From Luidia sarsii (Eukaryota > Echinodermata > Asteroidea > Paxillosida > Luidiidae), in NCBI GenBank assembly GCA_949987565.1, contig OX465113.1:4798547-4862546 (forward strand): a DNA stretch of 64,000 nt, written 5' to 3'. The translations under genes were made by a program, and so were the position numbers. Shown one piece after another: positions 34,090-46,800 of the stretch (positions within the stretch are counted from its first letter, which is position 1; each line of letters opens with the position of its first letter). The notes beneath the pieces were generated by a model. That model made no database searches, was not told the DNA's origin, and saw only the letters and a list, made by a program, of their open reading frames with translations.

Positions 34090-34457
34090 TTCAACCCAGC
34101 TACAAATGGCAAGATTGTGCACAACTAGAGAATCGCTATAATGGACTCCTTAATGACGAAAGCTGTGGCGAAACCGTAACTATTATCTGTGAGTTCCCTA
34201 CCATGCTGCCTAATATAAGCTGCCTCTGGGAGTCTACTGGCAATAACCGCTTCACAGTCGATTGCCTGACCAGTCACTTCATCAAGGATCTCCCGGCCAA
34301 GATTCCCCTCGTCAAGGACTTAGTGTCCCAGGGTCATCCCCAATGGCGCTCCTGTGATCTACGCCATGACAACCGTGGGGAGAGGATCTGTCGTCTCTCT
34401 CAAGATAATGGAACGGACGACAAGGTGGATCAAACTTGCTTTTATTTTCGTTTCTAA
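34090..34457 (+). pseudogene. C-type lectin fragment 4, duplicated C-terminal half
   Basis: About 42 bp after the stop codon of the intact gene, sequence jumps back to the QPS-KWQDCAQL codons and runs open to a second stop (CFYFRF). It has no start, signal peptide or splice acceptor (the join is gtattcaa to cccagc). The tail has CDLRHDNRGERICRL, with Cys where the intact copies have Leu. It is a partial tandem duplication of the 3' half. Confidence 0.9.
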
Positions 34458-34519
34458 AATGCATTAAACATGTTCTTGGGGATAAAGGAATGTCGTGTAG
34501 GGCCTATCTAAAATACACG

Positions 34520-36260
34520 TAATCAAAATTTGTCACTGCGAAAAACGGTTAGTTCATTTTTCAATATTTACTGCAAGGGCCTGGTTTTCATGATATACGG
34601 CGTCCATTCAAATGGATTCGTTCAGCCTATAGTGTATACTAAAAAAGATGCAGGTTCTGGTATTTTTGTTTTTCATCCTCAATATCAGGGGATCTGCTCA
34701 TTACCGAGAGAAATAGAAAGAAATCTTATAACCCAAAATATAGGCCTATGTCAATACAATCAATATGATACCAACAGCAATAACAAAAAGGAAACGAATA
34801 CATTGAATTAATACAGTTACTAATAAATATATAGGCACATTGATAGCAATGTTTTATCAATACATTGTTGTTCATATTTAATAATACCTGCTTTATCGAG
34901 GAAATCGTGGAAAAATTGAATATTCAATTCTTAGATATTAATAATGGATCAAATTGGTGACCTTACTATTTACATTTTTAACGTTTATTTCTGAATCGCA
35001 AAATGTTAAAATCCTCATAGTGTTGTTGTTGTTTTTTCGATTTTTTTTTTTAGAAAATCGGTCTTTTAATTTGTCACTGCGAAAAACGGTTAGTTAATTT
35101 TTCAATATTCACTGCAAGGGCCTGGTTTTCATGGTAAACGGCGTCCATCATTGTCAAAGGGATTCGTTCGCGTATAGCCTATAATGTATACTAAAAAAGA
35201 TGCAGGTTCTGGAAATTTTCTTTTGACCGCAACACTTCGCGCCCTATATGGTACCAAACCAAATCTGCTCTTTATTTTTGCTCAGAACATGAGATACATG
35301 ATTGTGGCAATATGCTGTTTTGATGGAAAGCCGGTAACTCAGATATCATCAACGACCAAAACGCCGGGGTGTTGTCTCCTTTAGACTCATTTCACAGAAG
35401 TAAACCACTTTCGTGTTGAAAAAATGTGTATTTGAAACACGTTGAAGCTTTTCTAGGCCTATATATTAAATTGCACATAAACTATGCACTGGACTGTACA
35501 CATAATTTAGGAAATTTTGTAGTAAGCCTATAGGCCTGTATAACAGAAAAATGTAGTATATAGGCGTGATCTCTTTGACTTATAGTTATAGGCCTATATA
35601 CGTGTAATCGATTTTAAGTCTTGGATTAAAGTTCTCGTATATGTAATAATTTTTAAACAAACTTTAGGCATTATTGGCATCTGTGAGAGTGAACGAATTG
35701 AATGATTTACATAAGTTTTATGAAGTGAAAAATATTGAGATTTAGGAATATAAATCTGTAATAATTATTGCAACTGGTGTCACTTTGCAAAGGAAAAAAC
35801 GTATATAACAAATATTGTAAAATACTTATTTACCAATGGAAGCAATGGCAAGCCACTTCATTATTTTGTTCATTCATCCATCCTCATTCACTCATTCAAT
35901 AGCAGGGGAACTGCTCATTACAGAGAAATAGAAAGAAATCTTATAACCAAAAATATATGTCAATACAATCAATATGATACAAACAACAATAACAAAAAAG
36001 GAAATGAATACATTGAATTAATACAATTACTAATAAATATAATTATAGTCACATTGATAGCAATTGTTTTATTAATACATTGTTGTTCATATTTAATAAT
36101 ACCTGCTTTATAGAGGAAATCATGGAAAAGTTTAATATTCAATTCTTAGATATTAGTAATGGATCAAAATAGTGACCTTACTATTTACAATTTTAACGTT
36201 TATTTATGAATCGCAAAATGTTAAAATCCTCAGTGGGTTTTTTTTCGAAAGATTTTTTTA
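34520..36260. repeat. Duplicated lectin 3' flank blocks
   Basis: Block 1 (cactgcgaaaaacggttagt, aagggcctggttttcatg, aaaaaagatgcaggttctgg) occurs at about 34535-34660 and 35075-35220, with a diverged copy after the first lectin gene at 24930-25075. Block 2 (gagaaatagaaagaaatctt, ttcatatttaataatacctg) occurs at about 34700-35025 and 35920-36235. A lone 89-bp-type unit lies at 35500-35620. No gene is seen. Confidence 0.85.
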
Positions 36261-37515
36261 GATAGTAAAAATCGGTGTTTTAATGGAATTATGTGTAGAA
36301 ATATGCGTCACTTTGCTTCAACAATCTCATGAATGCTCTGATTTGAATTTGCCGAGAGGCAATTGGTAAGGAAATGGACATTGAAATGGCCTTAATCTGA
36401 CATTGGTGATAAACCCTTCATTTGGACGGCTATTTTATTGTTCAAGAATGGACTGTTATATCCTATTCAAACCACGGTACGGTGTTGCCAGGTGTATTTC
36501 AAGAACACTAAAGCATGCTTCTAGTTAGGTAATTGCCCATGAACTATCCGGAAGGTTGACCCCTTAATGTTTTATAAACATATTGTAAGTTGCAATATAT
36601 GCATAGGCCTAATGGAGACAAGAAACTCACACAACACGCATGTAGGTGCCCTGGTGTAAATAATTGTGTCCCTACTCCATATACATGTACATGTACAGTG
36701 GAGTAAAGCGCTCGTAATTCAACACAATGTAGACAGCTTTGAAATGTTTGAAATAAAAATCTAATTACCGTCGATTTAAATTGCACCGTGCACTTTGTGA
36801 ATAGTCTCATGGCCAACCAGTAATTGTTCATTTTAATCATTCATTCATTTCATCCAACGGATGCATGTATTTTCGTATGAATCTCGTAGAATTAATATTT
36901 GGTTTTACTGGTCCGTGTGGCCGCTTAAATTAGCGGTCACACGGGTGGTCTTTTTTTCCCAGGACGGGAAAGGCCACCGTTTGAATAAAGGCGCGCTATT
37001 GGTTACATTTTGTCCACGCATGGTGAATTATTCATGAAAATCATTCCAGTTACCCACAAAAAAAAGTGGTGATTGGAGTACATGATGGTGTAAAAGTCAT
37101 GTAGGCCTACAGGAACATGTACATAAGTGCAGGCCTACATAATGTAACTATAATAGTGTACGTATACTACACAACAAGCGTGTACTAAAGGTGTCCATGC
37201 GCAAAAATATCATGAATAATTCTACATGTCTGGGCCCGGACGGATGTACCCCTACTACATGTACATGTATCATGCACATGTACGTATACTGCGTGCAGTT
37301 ATACATGTACACTCGCGAGCTGAACAGTGGTGTACTGCCATGCGTTTGGATGTTAAAATGCCATCGGTAAAAAAGCTGGGGAAATCTTTCCATGCAGTTC
37401 CCCAACAAGGACAAGAGACATGAGTTGTTTAGGAAATGGGATGCGGCCATCAAAGTTGAGAAATTTCTCAAAGTATACAGTTGAAATGACGTGTTGTAGC
37501 GTAGTGATTGCGTAT
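36260..37515. other. Spacer, no gene recognised
   Basis: A short piece at about 36712-36760 (aattcaacacaatgtagaca plus gctttgaaatgtttgaaat) matches the sequence that follows the break in lectin fragments 1, 2 and 5. TGTACA-rich words appear at 36680 and 37250-37310. Confidence 0.5.
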
Positions 37516-37518
37516 ATA

Positions 37519-37767
37519 GGGCCTTTTCCAAAACCCGGCTTAGGCTTCGGCTCCGCCTTCGTCTCTATTATCCAAAAGATGAAAACACAGGTTGGAGTTC
37601 TTTGTTGAAGTTGAAGCTTTGGATTCTTTTTCAGTATATACCATTCAAATGGGCCTATGATGCCAAAGGCTTCCTGTTTTCATGCCTTGTACTTTAAAAT
37701 GGATCAAAGACCTGGAGACAAAGCCTGAGCCTGAGCCTAATTAAAGCCGGGTTTTGGAAAAGGGCCC
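37519..37767. mobile_element. MITE with GGGCC-TTTTCCAAAACCCGG inverted ends
   Basis: The left end ggccttttccaaaacccggc pairs with the right end gccgggttttggaaaagggc. Inside, cttaggcttcggctccg is mirrored by agcctgagcctgagcc. It resembles the elements at 42.1 and 46.2 kb in layout. There is no coding capacity. Confidence 0.8.
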
Positions 37768-38435
37768 ATAGTCTCGATCTAGTCTCGACTTTGGGAAATT
37801 GACATTTCCTCTCTTAATTAACTCGGGTTAAAGGAATTGCCTGGTGCATAGGCCCTACGAGACACAAGTAAACACAACGAAAAGTGTAGAGTAAAGAATT
37901 CAAAATTTCGGACAAAATGGCGGCAATTTGTCGGAGCTTAAATGGCGCATTGTGATTGGTCAATTTGTCAAAGGGCATGGCCTACTGGATCGGCGTATTG
38001 TCGGACAGTGCGGACCAAGCGCCCTCGCTGACGTGCGCGCGGCACGGCGGGTACTATACCTGACCAAAGTCTACTAGGGAGCATGTTGACACCCGTCGAA
38101 GAGCGTGTTGACACACAGACGTTCGGCGTTGACTCGATCGAGGACGATGGTGAAAGAATAAGAATGTCCATGGAGTAACCATGGTAGCAAAATCCATATC
38201 AAAATTCACATCAATAACACGATACACCTCATCAGTTGTTGAGGAACCAACAAGAAGAAACAACTGCTGTAACGTGAGAGAGACGGCAGTTTCATTCCCA
38301 TCCGTGTAGATAGAGGTTTTGGTGGTAAAAGATCAAATCTTAATGAATAGAATCATCGGGACCATCGACATAGCTGTCAGTTTTTTGAGAAACCACGGAA
38401 AGTACGGAACAATCCAACTAACAAGAGGTTAAACG

Positions 38436-38640
38436 TTGATAAACCTTGCCATCATGATGACAGCGTGCGTTCACGCCCAGACATGCCAGCCAGGTCAAGA
38501 ACAATTCGGTGATTCTTGCTACAAACTGCTGACAGAGACGATAACGTGGGATGAAGGCAATCAAGCCTACTCTGATATGGGCGCGGCGGTATCATGGCGG
38601 TGCCCGACTCCTCAGATGAGCTGTTAATTCACCATTCAGC
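38436..38640 (+). pseudogene. C-type lectin fragment 5, start codon lost, truncated
   Basis: The 5' flank from about 38130 matches the 33-kb gene, but the start is altered (aacaagaggtta where the intact gene has aacaatgaagtta). An in-frame signal-peptide remnant reads INLAIM-TACVHAQ. It keeps the CTLD start to VPDSSDE, with a small insertion (gcg) near the GGI codons, then breaks at tcagatgagct. The GC-rich array follows. Confidence 0.88.
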
Positions 38641-38669
38641 ACAATGTAGACAAATTTGAAATGTTTGAA

Positions 38670-40030
38670 AAAAATCTTATTGTGTGGCCCCTTAGTGGGC
38701 CTTAGCAGCCCATGTGGCCCCTTAGCGGCCCGTGTGGCCTCTATTATTAGCAGCCCGTGTGGCCTCTATTATTAGCGGCACGTGTGGCCTCTATTATTAG
38801 CGGCACGTGTGGCCTCTATTATTACGGCCCCTTACTATTGGTCCGTGTCGCCCTTGTGGCCCCTCAGTCGCCCATCGGTCTCCCCTTAGCGGCCCATCGG
38901 TCACCCTTAGCGGTCCATGTAGTCACCCATTAGTGGCCCATGTGTCCTCTTAGCGGCCCGTGTGGCCAGGCTTATTTTAGCAGCCCACATGGCCCATGTG
39001 GCCCGCCCCTTAGCAGCCCATGTGGCCCCTTAGCGGCTTGTATGGCCCACTAGCAGCCCACGTGGCCCCTTAGCAGCCCATGTGGCCCGTTAGTTGCCCA
39101 TGTGGTCCCTTGTGGCCTGTGTGCCCCCATAGCCGGCACGCATGGCCACTAATTAGTGGCCCGTGTGGTCCTTTAGCGGTCAGCTGTGTGGCCCCTTAGC
39201 GGCTCATGTAAGGCCCCTTAGCAGCTCATGTAAGGCCCCTTAGTGGCTCATGTGGCCCCTAATTAGCAGTCCATGTAGCCCCTTATTGCAGCCTACATGT
39301 AGCTGTGTGGCCCCAAGCACCCCATGTAGCCCCAAGCGGCCTTTGTGTCCCCTATAGTGGCCTGTATGGCTGATGCTGCCCCTCAGCAGCCCATATGGCC
39401 CGTTAGCAGCCCGTGTGGCCCGTTAGCAGCCTGTGTGGCCCATGCTGCCCCTTAGTGGCCTGTATGGCCCATGCTGCCCAATAGCAGCCCGTGTGGCCCC
39501 TCAGCGGCCCGTGTGGCCTATGCTGCCCCTTAGCGGCCCGTATGGCCCATGCTGCCCCTTAGCAGCCCGTGTGGCCCCTTAGCGGCCCGTATGGCCCATG
39601 CTGTCCCTTAGCAGCCCGTATGGCCCATGCTGCCCTTTAGCGGTCCGTATGGCCCATGCTGCCCCTTAGCAGCCTGTGTGGCCCCTTAGCGGCCTGTATG
39701 GCCCATGCTGCCCCTTAACAGCCTGTGTGGCCCCTTAGCGGCCCGTATGGCCCATGCTGCCCCTTAGCAGCCCGTGTGGCCCCTTAGCGGCCCGTATGGC
39801 CCATGCTGTCCCTTAGCAGCCCGTATGGCCCATGCTGCCCCTTAGCAGCCTGTGTGGCCCCTTAGCGGCCTGTATGGCCCATGCTGCCCCTTAACAGCCT
39901 GTGTGGCCCCTTAGCGGCCCGTATGGCCCATGCTGCCCCTTAGCAGCCCGTGTGGCCCCTTAGCGGCCCGTATGGCCCATGCTGTCCCTTAGCAGCCCAT
40001 GTGGTCCCTTAGCGGCCCGTGTGGCCTATA
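38670..40030. repeat. GC-rich GGCC minisatellite, 1.3 kb
   Basis: Alternating units of 22-29 bp such as ccccttagcggcccgtatgg, cccatgctg and ttagcagcccgtgtggcc. The 3' half is very regular with a higher-order order of variants (39530-40000). Shorter arrays of the same unit follow lectin fragments 1 (22115-22260) and 2 (23220-23455). Confidence 0.93.
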
Positions 40031-40700
40031 AGTAGATTTTTTTCATAACGACACCAAGCAGTCTTGTCAAAAACGCCTATCCTTTATTTCAAGTAATATA
40101 TCACAGAAACATTTTTGTACAGTCCGGCATGCATTTGGAGAGAGACCCCTGTGGACACCACGGCTATGGATTTGACTCTTGACTCGACGCCATCTACCTG
40201 TTCAAAGTAAAGAGAAAATTTTCCCTAATGATACGAAATGGCATTTCCTCAATTTCCCGTTTCATAATTCAGTTCTCGGTGGTGTTGCAACAGCGCATTC
40301 AGATCTGATAATTTGTGCGCTATTTCATGGAAAGTATTGATCAACTCTACCGATAAATCCATGGAAGGTTTCAATTCTGAGGAAAGCGATAATTCATTAG
40401 TTCTTGGTAGAGAGACATACAGCATTAATTTTTAGAAATAAGCTTTTGTGATTGTGTTGGTTGGTCTGTTTCTGGTTTTGGTTTGAAAACATAATCTCCA
40501 GAGCGATGTCAGGCCCTGGTTATGTTTGTATCAGTTACAGTTTATCTTTAAATGTAAACCACAACACCACATTCAACACTGGCAGTAGGTGAGCTAAGTC
40601 ACCAGTTGAGGGGTATCAAGTTACGGAAGTGGACAAGGTGGACCTGTCACATTACAGCCATTGATGGCAAGTGTCAGGATTTCATCACAAGAACAGAGAT
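40030..40700. other. Spacer, no gene recognised
   Basis: Mixed sequence with no supported exon or repeat family. Confidence 0.4.
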
Positions 40701-40711
40701 CTGAGTCTGCG

Positions 40712-40990
40712 ATAACCACACCCATCTACCGGTTCCTGATGAAATGTCACCTCTGTGACAACTACTTTGAGATGGAGACAAATCCCATGGAATGTGACTA
40801 CACCATTGTGACTGGAGCCAACCGCAAGAATCAGAAATGGGACATGGCTGAAAATGAGCAGGTCCTGACCGAAGGTACAGTATGTGAGCCACACTCGTAT
40901 TATCCCTGAATCAGACGCAGGCTTTAGTCTGACTCGAGTCTTTTACTACATGACTCAGACTTGGGTCACGATAACAAAATAACTGAGACT
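40712..40990 (+). pseudogene. Stray copy of YJU2B exon 3 and following intron
   Basis: cacacccatctaccggtt onward repeats 176 bp of exon 3 with only a few changes (CGG to CTG at one Arg, TAC to AAC), including the donor gaag|gtacagtatg. The first about 80 bp of intron follow. The first part of the exon and its acceptor are missing. It is a DNA-level duplication and not a processed copy, because intron sequence is included. It lies about 23 kb from the source gene and cannot encode a protein alone. Confidence 0.93.
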
Positions 40991-42119
40991 TTGGGTCGAA
41001 CATATGCAATTATTGAATTGGACTCAACTTGCATGCAACAGAAAATGACAAGTCACTGATGGCATGACTACGAGTCTGCATGGACAAAGATCTGATAACC
41101 CCCTCCCTCTTTGTTTTCAATCTGGTAACCAGTAGTTACGGGTAAGTTAAGCTTCTCGGGCACAACCCGTTCTGCAAGATCTCTGGATGGGTATGGAGGT
41201 GATATGCATATGCAACTTTAAACATACATGGAATTAGTGATCAAGTCATAGTCTTAGCCAAAGCCGTGGTACTGAGAAGGCCATATCTCATTAACAATAC
41301 AGTGCACTTGCGACAACTAAAACTGACCTGGACTCAAAGGCTGTTTGGGGGAACTTTGAGAGGCATGGCAGTTACAAACATCCCTGTTCTTCTCACTTCT
41401 TCTTTTCTTTTGTTCTGAGCATTTGCATGCAGTTGCCAGCATGCCTGCTTAATTCTGAGCCAATGCACAACTTTAAATAGGGACCGATATGTTTACTGGC
41501 ATCGGGATCCAAAAGACTTGACATTTTTATTCTTTCATCTTAAACCCCATCGTTGCATCGACCAAGGCAAGTGACTTGGAGTGCATTGGAGGTATTCAAA
41601 GACAAAATATCTGCAGGTAATGCCTCCACAGTGTAATTACCTGATACTGTATAATCCACATTATATGCACAATAATAGCATTCCAGCATGATTCTCTTTG
41701 CTTTAATAGTGTTCAAGGTATTTTGACGCGACCAAACAGTGTGCATGTTGGTTCCTGGGGCTTTGTATCATGCAGAAATAGGTGATTTGGTGCAATTTTT
41801 TTAATTTTTTTTTTAAGGTGAAATTGTGGTACAACCTCCCCTCCCCCCCCCCCCCCCGGTATTTGAAAGGATCCACTGCAGATTTCATGAAACTCTGTGT
41901 GCAACAAAAAGACGCTATAATTATGACAAATGGATGGGCTAGCCACCGTAAGTCGAGTCACAATGGTTCGTTTGGTTCACAGGACAATACCTCTAGCTGT
42001 GTTAGGGTTCATGGAATGCAAGTCAATCAGTCAATCCAATCCCTAAGTGACAAATTCCTAATAAAATAACATACAAACATGTTGCATACTGCTTACTGGC
42101 TTACCCGGTACATGACATA
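40990..42119. other. Spacer, no gene recognised
   Basis: No supported exon. A C run of about 15 lies at 41841-41858, next to a T run. Confidence 0.4.
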
Positions 42120-42349
42120 GGCCGTTTTCGAAATGAAGGCTTAGGCTCGGACTCTGTCTGACAAAACCTAAAAATCCAGGTTGTGGTTTCTTTCTGAATT
42201 TGAAGATTTGTTGGCTTGATAGGTACAGGGTATTCCCGACGGAAACTGGGCCCAAATGCTCGTGTCTAGATGCCTGTGATATTATAACGAGTAAGATAAA
42301 TACGACTGAAGCCTAAGCCCAAGCCTGAGCCTTCGTTTCGAAGACGCCC
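42120..42349. mobile_element. MITE, GGCCGTTTTCGAAATGAAGG family
   Basis: The inverted ends ggccgttttcgaaatgaagg and cttcgtttcgaagacgcc, with cttaggctcgg mirrored by cctaagccc, enclose caggttgtggtttctttctg and aacgagtaagataaatacga. A second copy is at 46172-46399. Confidence 0.82.
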
Positions 42350-42359
42350 AGAAAAGCAT

Positions 42360-43800
42360 TATCTCAAAAATGTAGAGGGCCTGATGTTGTGATCCTAGCA
42401 TGGCCTTTGAAACCCAATACTTTCCATTGAGAAAGGTCCTGCTGGGATCAGAACACCAGGGGTTGGATTTCATAAAGCCTTCTCATCCATCTTAATTCAT
42501 CTCACAATGGATAACCCAATGCATGATTTTCACAGGTCATAATATGCTTTCTATGCATTGCTCATCGTCTTGCAAGAGATCTGGAGTTCCGATGAAATCA
42601 ACCACAGGCCCAATGCAGTTTTCAGATCTTCAAACTCAGATTCTTAGACCTGAGGTCATTGTTAGAAAGGTCTTCCACCGTCTGATAGCAGTACACCATT
42701 GCTCTGGCTGAGCGTTTACATTTCTAACAAGCCCAGTTCAGACATGCATTTTAATGCTTGCACCAAACCTCAACCCTATCATGAGCAGTAACAACTCATT
42801 ACAACATAGTTTTCAGCAAGCAGACTCGATGCACTGCAAACACACTAACATAAGGGTTCAAACAGGGCCAGAATAAAGTTAGTCATTCCCCACCTGGATG
42901 GTGAGGCCTTGTGGTTGAATAGTGCGAAGACACTTCATCCACAGCTTCTCCCAGCTCAAACAAGGCTAAGAAGACTCAAGCACAAGGAACATAGGAACTT
43001 TGCATTTCTGATCATCGATCTTGCCACAATTGCGTATGTCTGGCAATTCCTTTCAGATGGCAAAGTTTCCATGAAGCCAAATCCAAAACTCTTGCTTTCA
43101 CATGCACTTTGATTCGCTGCAATCTTTGAAACGCCTGTCTGAACTGAATGTGTGAATATTGACCTAATCCTAGCACACTCGTACCAAATTGTTTTGTCAT
43201 GGGTGCACTTACTTGAACAGCATTTACATGTGCCTTCCCAGGGACATTTTGTTCAAGCTACGACAGAAAGGAACATGGCATTATTCCCCAATGTTAGCTT
43301 CCTTTTCCAAAAAAACTTGGTTTTGGGGGAAAAAAAACATGCTTATCTGAAAAGGTCAAGGGTCAGCCTTCATTTAGTACCTCTGACCTTTTACCTCTGA
43401 TTCCAAATAGTTTTCATCCCTGGGCAAATTTATTACTCTTCCCTGACCATGGGCAAATCTAAATTCAATCTCAAATTTTACTGCAACAATTTACATAAGT
43501 TAATACTTATTGTACACATTTAATAAAGTTACAAAGTCTTCAATCGGTGGCTCAGATGACTACCTTTTGTAAGTTGCAAGTGCAGGTGGAGGCTGAGTGT
43601 GCTGAGTGTATAGCCAGTGCCAAGACGAGCGCCACTCGATTGTATTGAGGCCCCGGACTCAGACTACGTGCAACTTACAGAGGGTAGAGATTCACTGGTC
43701 CCCCAGATGGAAGCCTGCTGATTTACGCCGTGAGAATGAATTGCTGGAGTGCTAATTCATTATTCATGAATAACTTATGAATTATTCACAGCTTGAGGAG
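42360..43800. other. Region 3' of PAIP1
   Basis: It contains a fragment of the gggcctgatgtt-gatcctagca repeat family (42378-42460). Toward 43.4-43.8 kb it should include the PAIP1 3' UTR. No other gene is supported. Confidence 0.4.
43429..43434 (-). terminator. Possible PAIP1 poly(A) signal
   Basis: AATAAA on the minus strand, about 380 bp after the PAIP1 stop codon. Confidence 0.4.
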
Positions 43801-43808
43801 GGAATTCT

Positions 43809-46800
43809 TCATGCGTAGTCTCCCTGTCCACTCTCAATCAGGAAGTCACTGAAGGCTGCTTGTATTTCAGCGTCCAACTCCTCATAATCATCGGCGCAAC
43901 TGCAAGGAGGAAAAGAAATCAGAAATTGAACAACCCTTAGAGTAACATACAAGAATGTTGTATTCTAGTTCTTAGTTACTCAGTTCTGACAAGGATTAAA
44001 ATGTCTAACTAATTTGTCATTGAAAGGTCTAACCAGGATTAGGTATAACTAGGAATGAAAGGTCTAACTAGGATTGAAAGGTCTAACTAGGATTGAAAGG
44101 TCTAACTAGGATTGAAAGGTCTAACTAGAATTGAGAGGTCTGACTAGAATTGAGAGGTCTGACTAGAATTGAGAAGTCTAACTAGGAAGAAAAGGTCTAA
44201 CTAGGATTAACAGGTTTAACTAGGATGAAAAGGTCTAACTATGATTGAAAGGTCTACCGGTAACTAGAAACCATTGAAAGGGTATAACTAGGATTGAAAG
44301 GTCTAACTATGATTGAAAGGTCTACCGGTAACTAGAAACCATTGAAAGGGTATAACTAGGATTGAAAGGTCTAACTAGAATTGAAAGGTCTAACTAGGAT
44401 GAAAGGTTTAACTTGGATGAAAAGGTCCAACTTGAATTGAAAGGTCTAACTAGGATGAAAAGGTTTAACTACGATGAAAAGGTCTAACTATGATTGAAAG
44501 GTCTACCGGTAACTAGAAACCATTGAAAGGGTCTAACTAGGATTGAAAGTTCTAACTAGGAATCAGTGAAAGGTCTAACTAGGATGAAAAGGTCAAACTG
44601 ATTGAGAGGGTACTGCTAAATTTATTAGATTTTCAAAACAAAATGTTTGTCTTTGTTGATTTTAATAACTGGGTTTGTTGATTTGGGTATGAAATCCTGA
44701 CAATGGTCACTGCTATGGCTACAGCTATGGGTGCTTCAATGAAAAAGGCAATGCTTCAGTGCATGGAATGTGGAAGGCATGCTGTTTCAAATAGGAAAAG
44801 CTACATCCGTAGCCAGTACTTGGACTCCACTCTTACTCTTGCTCACAGCCAGGTCCTTGCTGGTAGTGGCTTGGATCCATGTCATACTCAGCGTAGGGAT
44901 CACCAGCTGTGGCATACTCTGGATGGGACTCTTCATAGTTGTGGAAGTTGTCATAGTCTTCATACTCATCAGCATAGCCTTAGCAGAAAAAAAAGGAAAA
45001 GTTTGAAATTAATGCCCACATCAAGAAACAAAATGACCATTAAATCTTGGAATTAATTGATTATCCATCTAGCAACGGCATTGGTAGGCATGCTTTGGAA
45101 TGGGTAAGGGAAAAGGGCAAAAGACACAACCTACCAGCTTCCTGCGCTGAAATGACTTGACCATTTTCATTGTAGAAGACTGGTACACTCTGGACAAATG
45201 TAGGAAGAAGGAATTCGAAGGAAATTAATTCACGCTCTTCAAGGCCAAGATACCACAAGCTAAAAATAAAGAAAAAATAACAATTTGAAGAAAGTGGCAC
45301 AAAGATCCGGCACACCATTGGCAAAGGTCTTAGAAATGCGTCCATACTTTGTCTAATCCAGCATATGCATGAAATAGCACACCTGTGAAAGTTTCAGCTC
45401 AATCCGTTGACCATGTCGCAAGAAAATCGTGAAAAACTGGCAAATTTTTTTTATCAAACTGTCAGCTTTGAGGATCCTAAAATGCAACTAGCAGAATTTT
45501 CAATAGGTTTAAACCAGAAAATTGCAAAACAGTCGTCGGTAATTGTGAATGGACCATAGTGGATTTGTGCAAATGATGTGTAGGGGCTTTAAGGCTGGTA
45601 AACGTAGTTTTTTTTCCAAAAGTCATTTTAAAACGACCATTGGAAATTCATACAAAATTCCACTTTTCATGAAAAAGGCAGCATTCCAAGCAATGAAAGT
45701 TCACAGCATGTCTGATACTGGTATTTACTTCCATTTGAGTAAGTTACTTTAACAAAATTTGTCAGGTCGAAATTAGGATTTGTGCAAATGGTGTGTAGGC
45801 AGTATGGGCTTTAACATACCAGCAGTCTAACCACCTAAGTTATCCGTGTTCCTTAGTTAAACTTATGAGAATATTGATTTACTATCATTATATCTTATTG
45901 TCTACCTTGTTAGAATGTGGTAATTGTCAACTTATTGTTAACTTATTTCTGATACTAGCTGGAGCAGTCTTGGAGGCAGATTCAGACTTTAAGAAAGGTC
46001 TTGTTGGGATCAAAATGTCACGCTCTCTCAAATTATGAGATTTGCATTTTGGGTCAATTAAGTCAGTAAGCGGTTTGCTTCATTTGTGTGCATTACTCTT
46101 TGTTAAATGCTGAGTGTGGCATAATACACTGTATAAATGTAGAATATTATCTTTGTCTTGTCACACAGTGTGGCCATTTACGAAATGAAGGCTTAGGCTC
46201 GAGCTCAGGCTTCGTCTCCGTCTGACAAAACCCGAAAATCCAGGCTGTGGTTTGTTTCCGAATTTGAACGTTTGTTGGCTTGATACATACAGGGTATTCA
46301 CCAAGAAACTGGGACCAAACGGTTGTGATATTTATAACGAGTAAGATAAATACGACCGAAGCCTAAGCCCGAGCCCAAGTCTTCATTTCGTAAACGGCCT
46401 ATGAATTCAGCACCATAACGCATTGCTGGTATTTTCTCATTGTTCCTTCCTACAGTAGGGGGGTTGGTATTTTCATGAGGGTTGACGTGTGAGGGAGGGG
46501 TGGGGCACTCACACTGAAGACAGTGCTGGAGGAGGCGTCCCCTCCTGCCGGCATGAAGACCGCCCCCCCACTAGGGCCAGCGGCCGAGGGCGGGGCGGCT
46601 TGGTTGCCATAGGCGACGGCATTACTCTGGCCCCATCTCTTGGCTCTCAGCTCGATCAGTTGAAGCCAGAGTTCTCTTACGTTCCTGGTAGACAGACAAA
46701 ATGGTTGACGATTATTGTAACACATGTCTTAAAGCCCCTACTCAACATTGGTAAGATCAAAAAACAGAAATGTTCACAGATCTACATGAAACTTATACAG

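Noticed and set aside
34203..34457. An independent small lectin gene starting MLPNISC
   Set aside because: The Met is an internal residue of the parent lectin. There is no signal peptide, and the sequence is a tandem 3' duplication.
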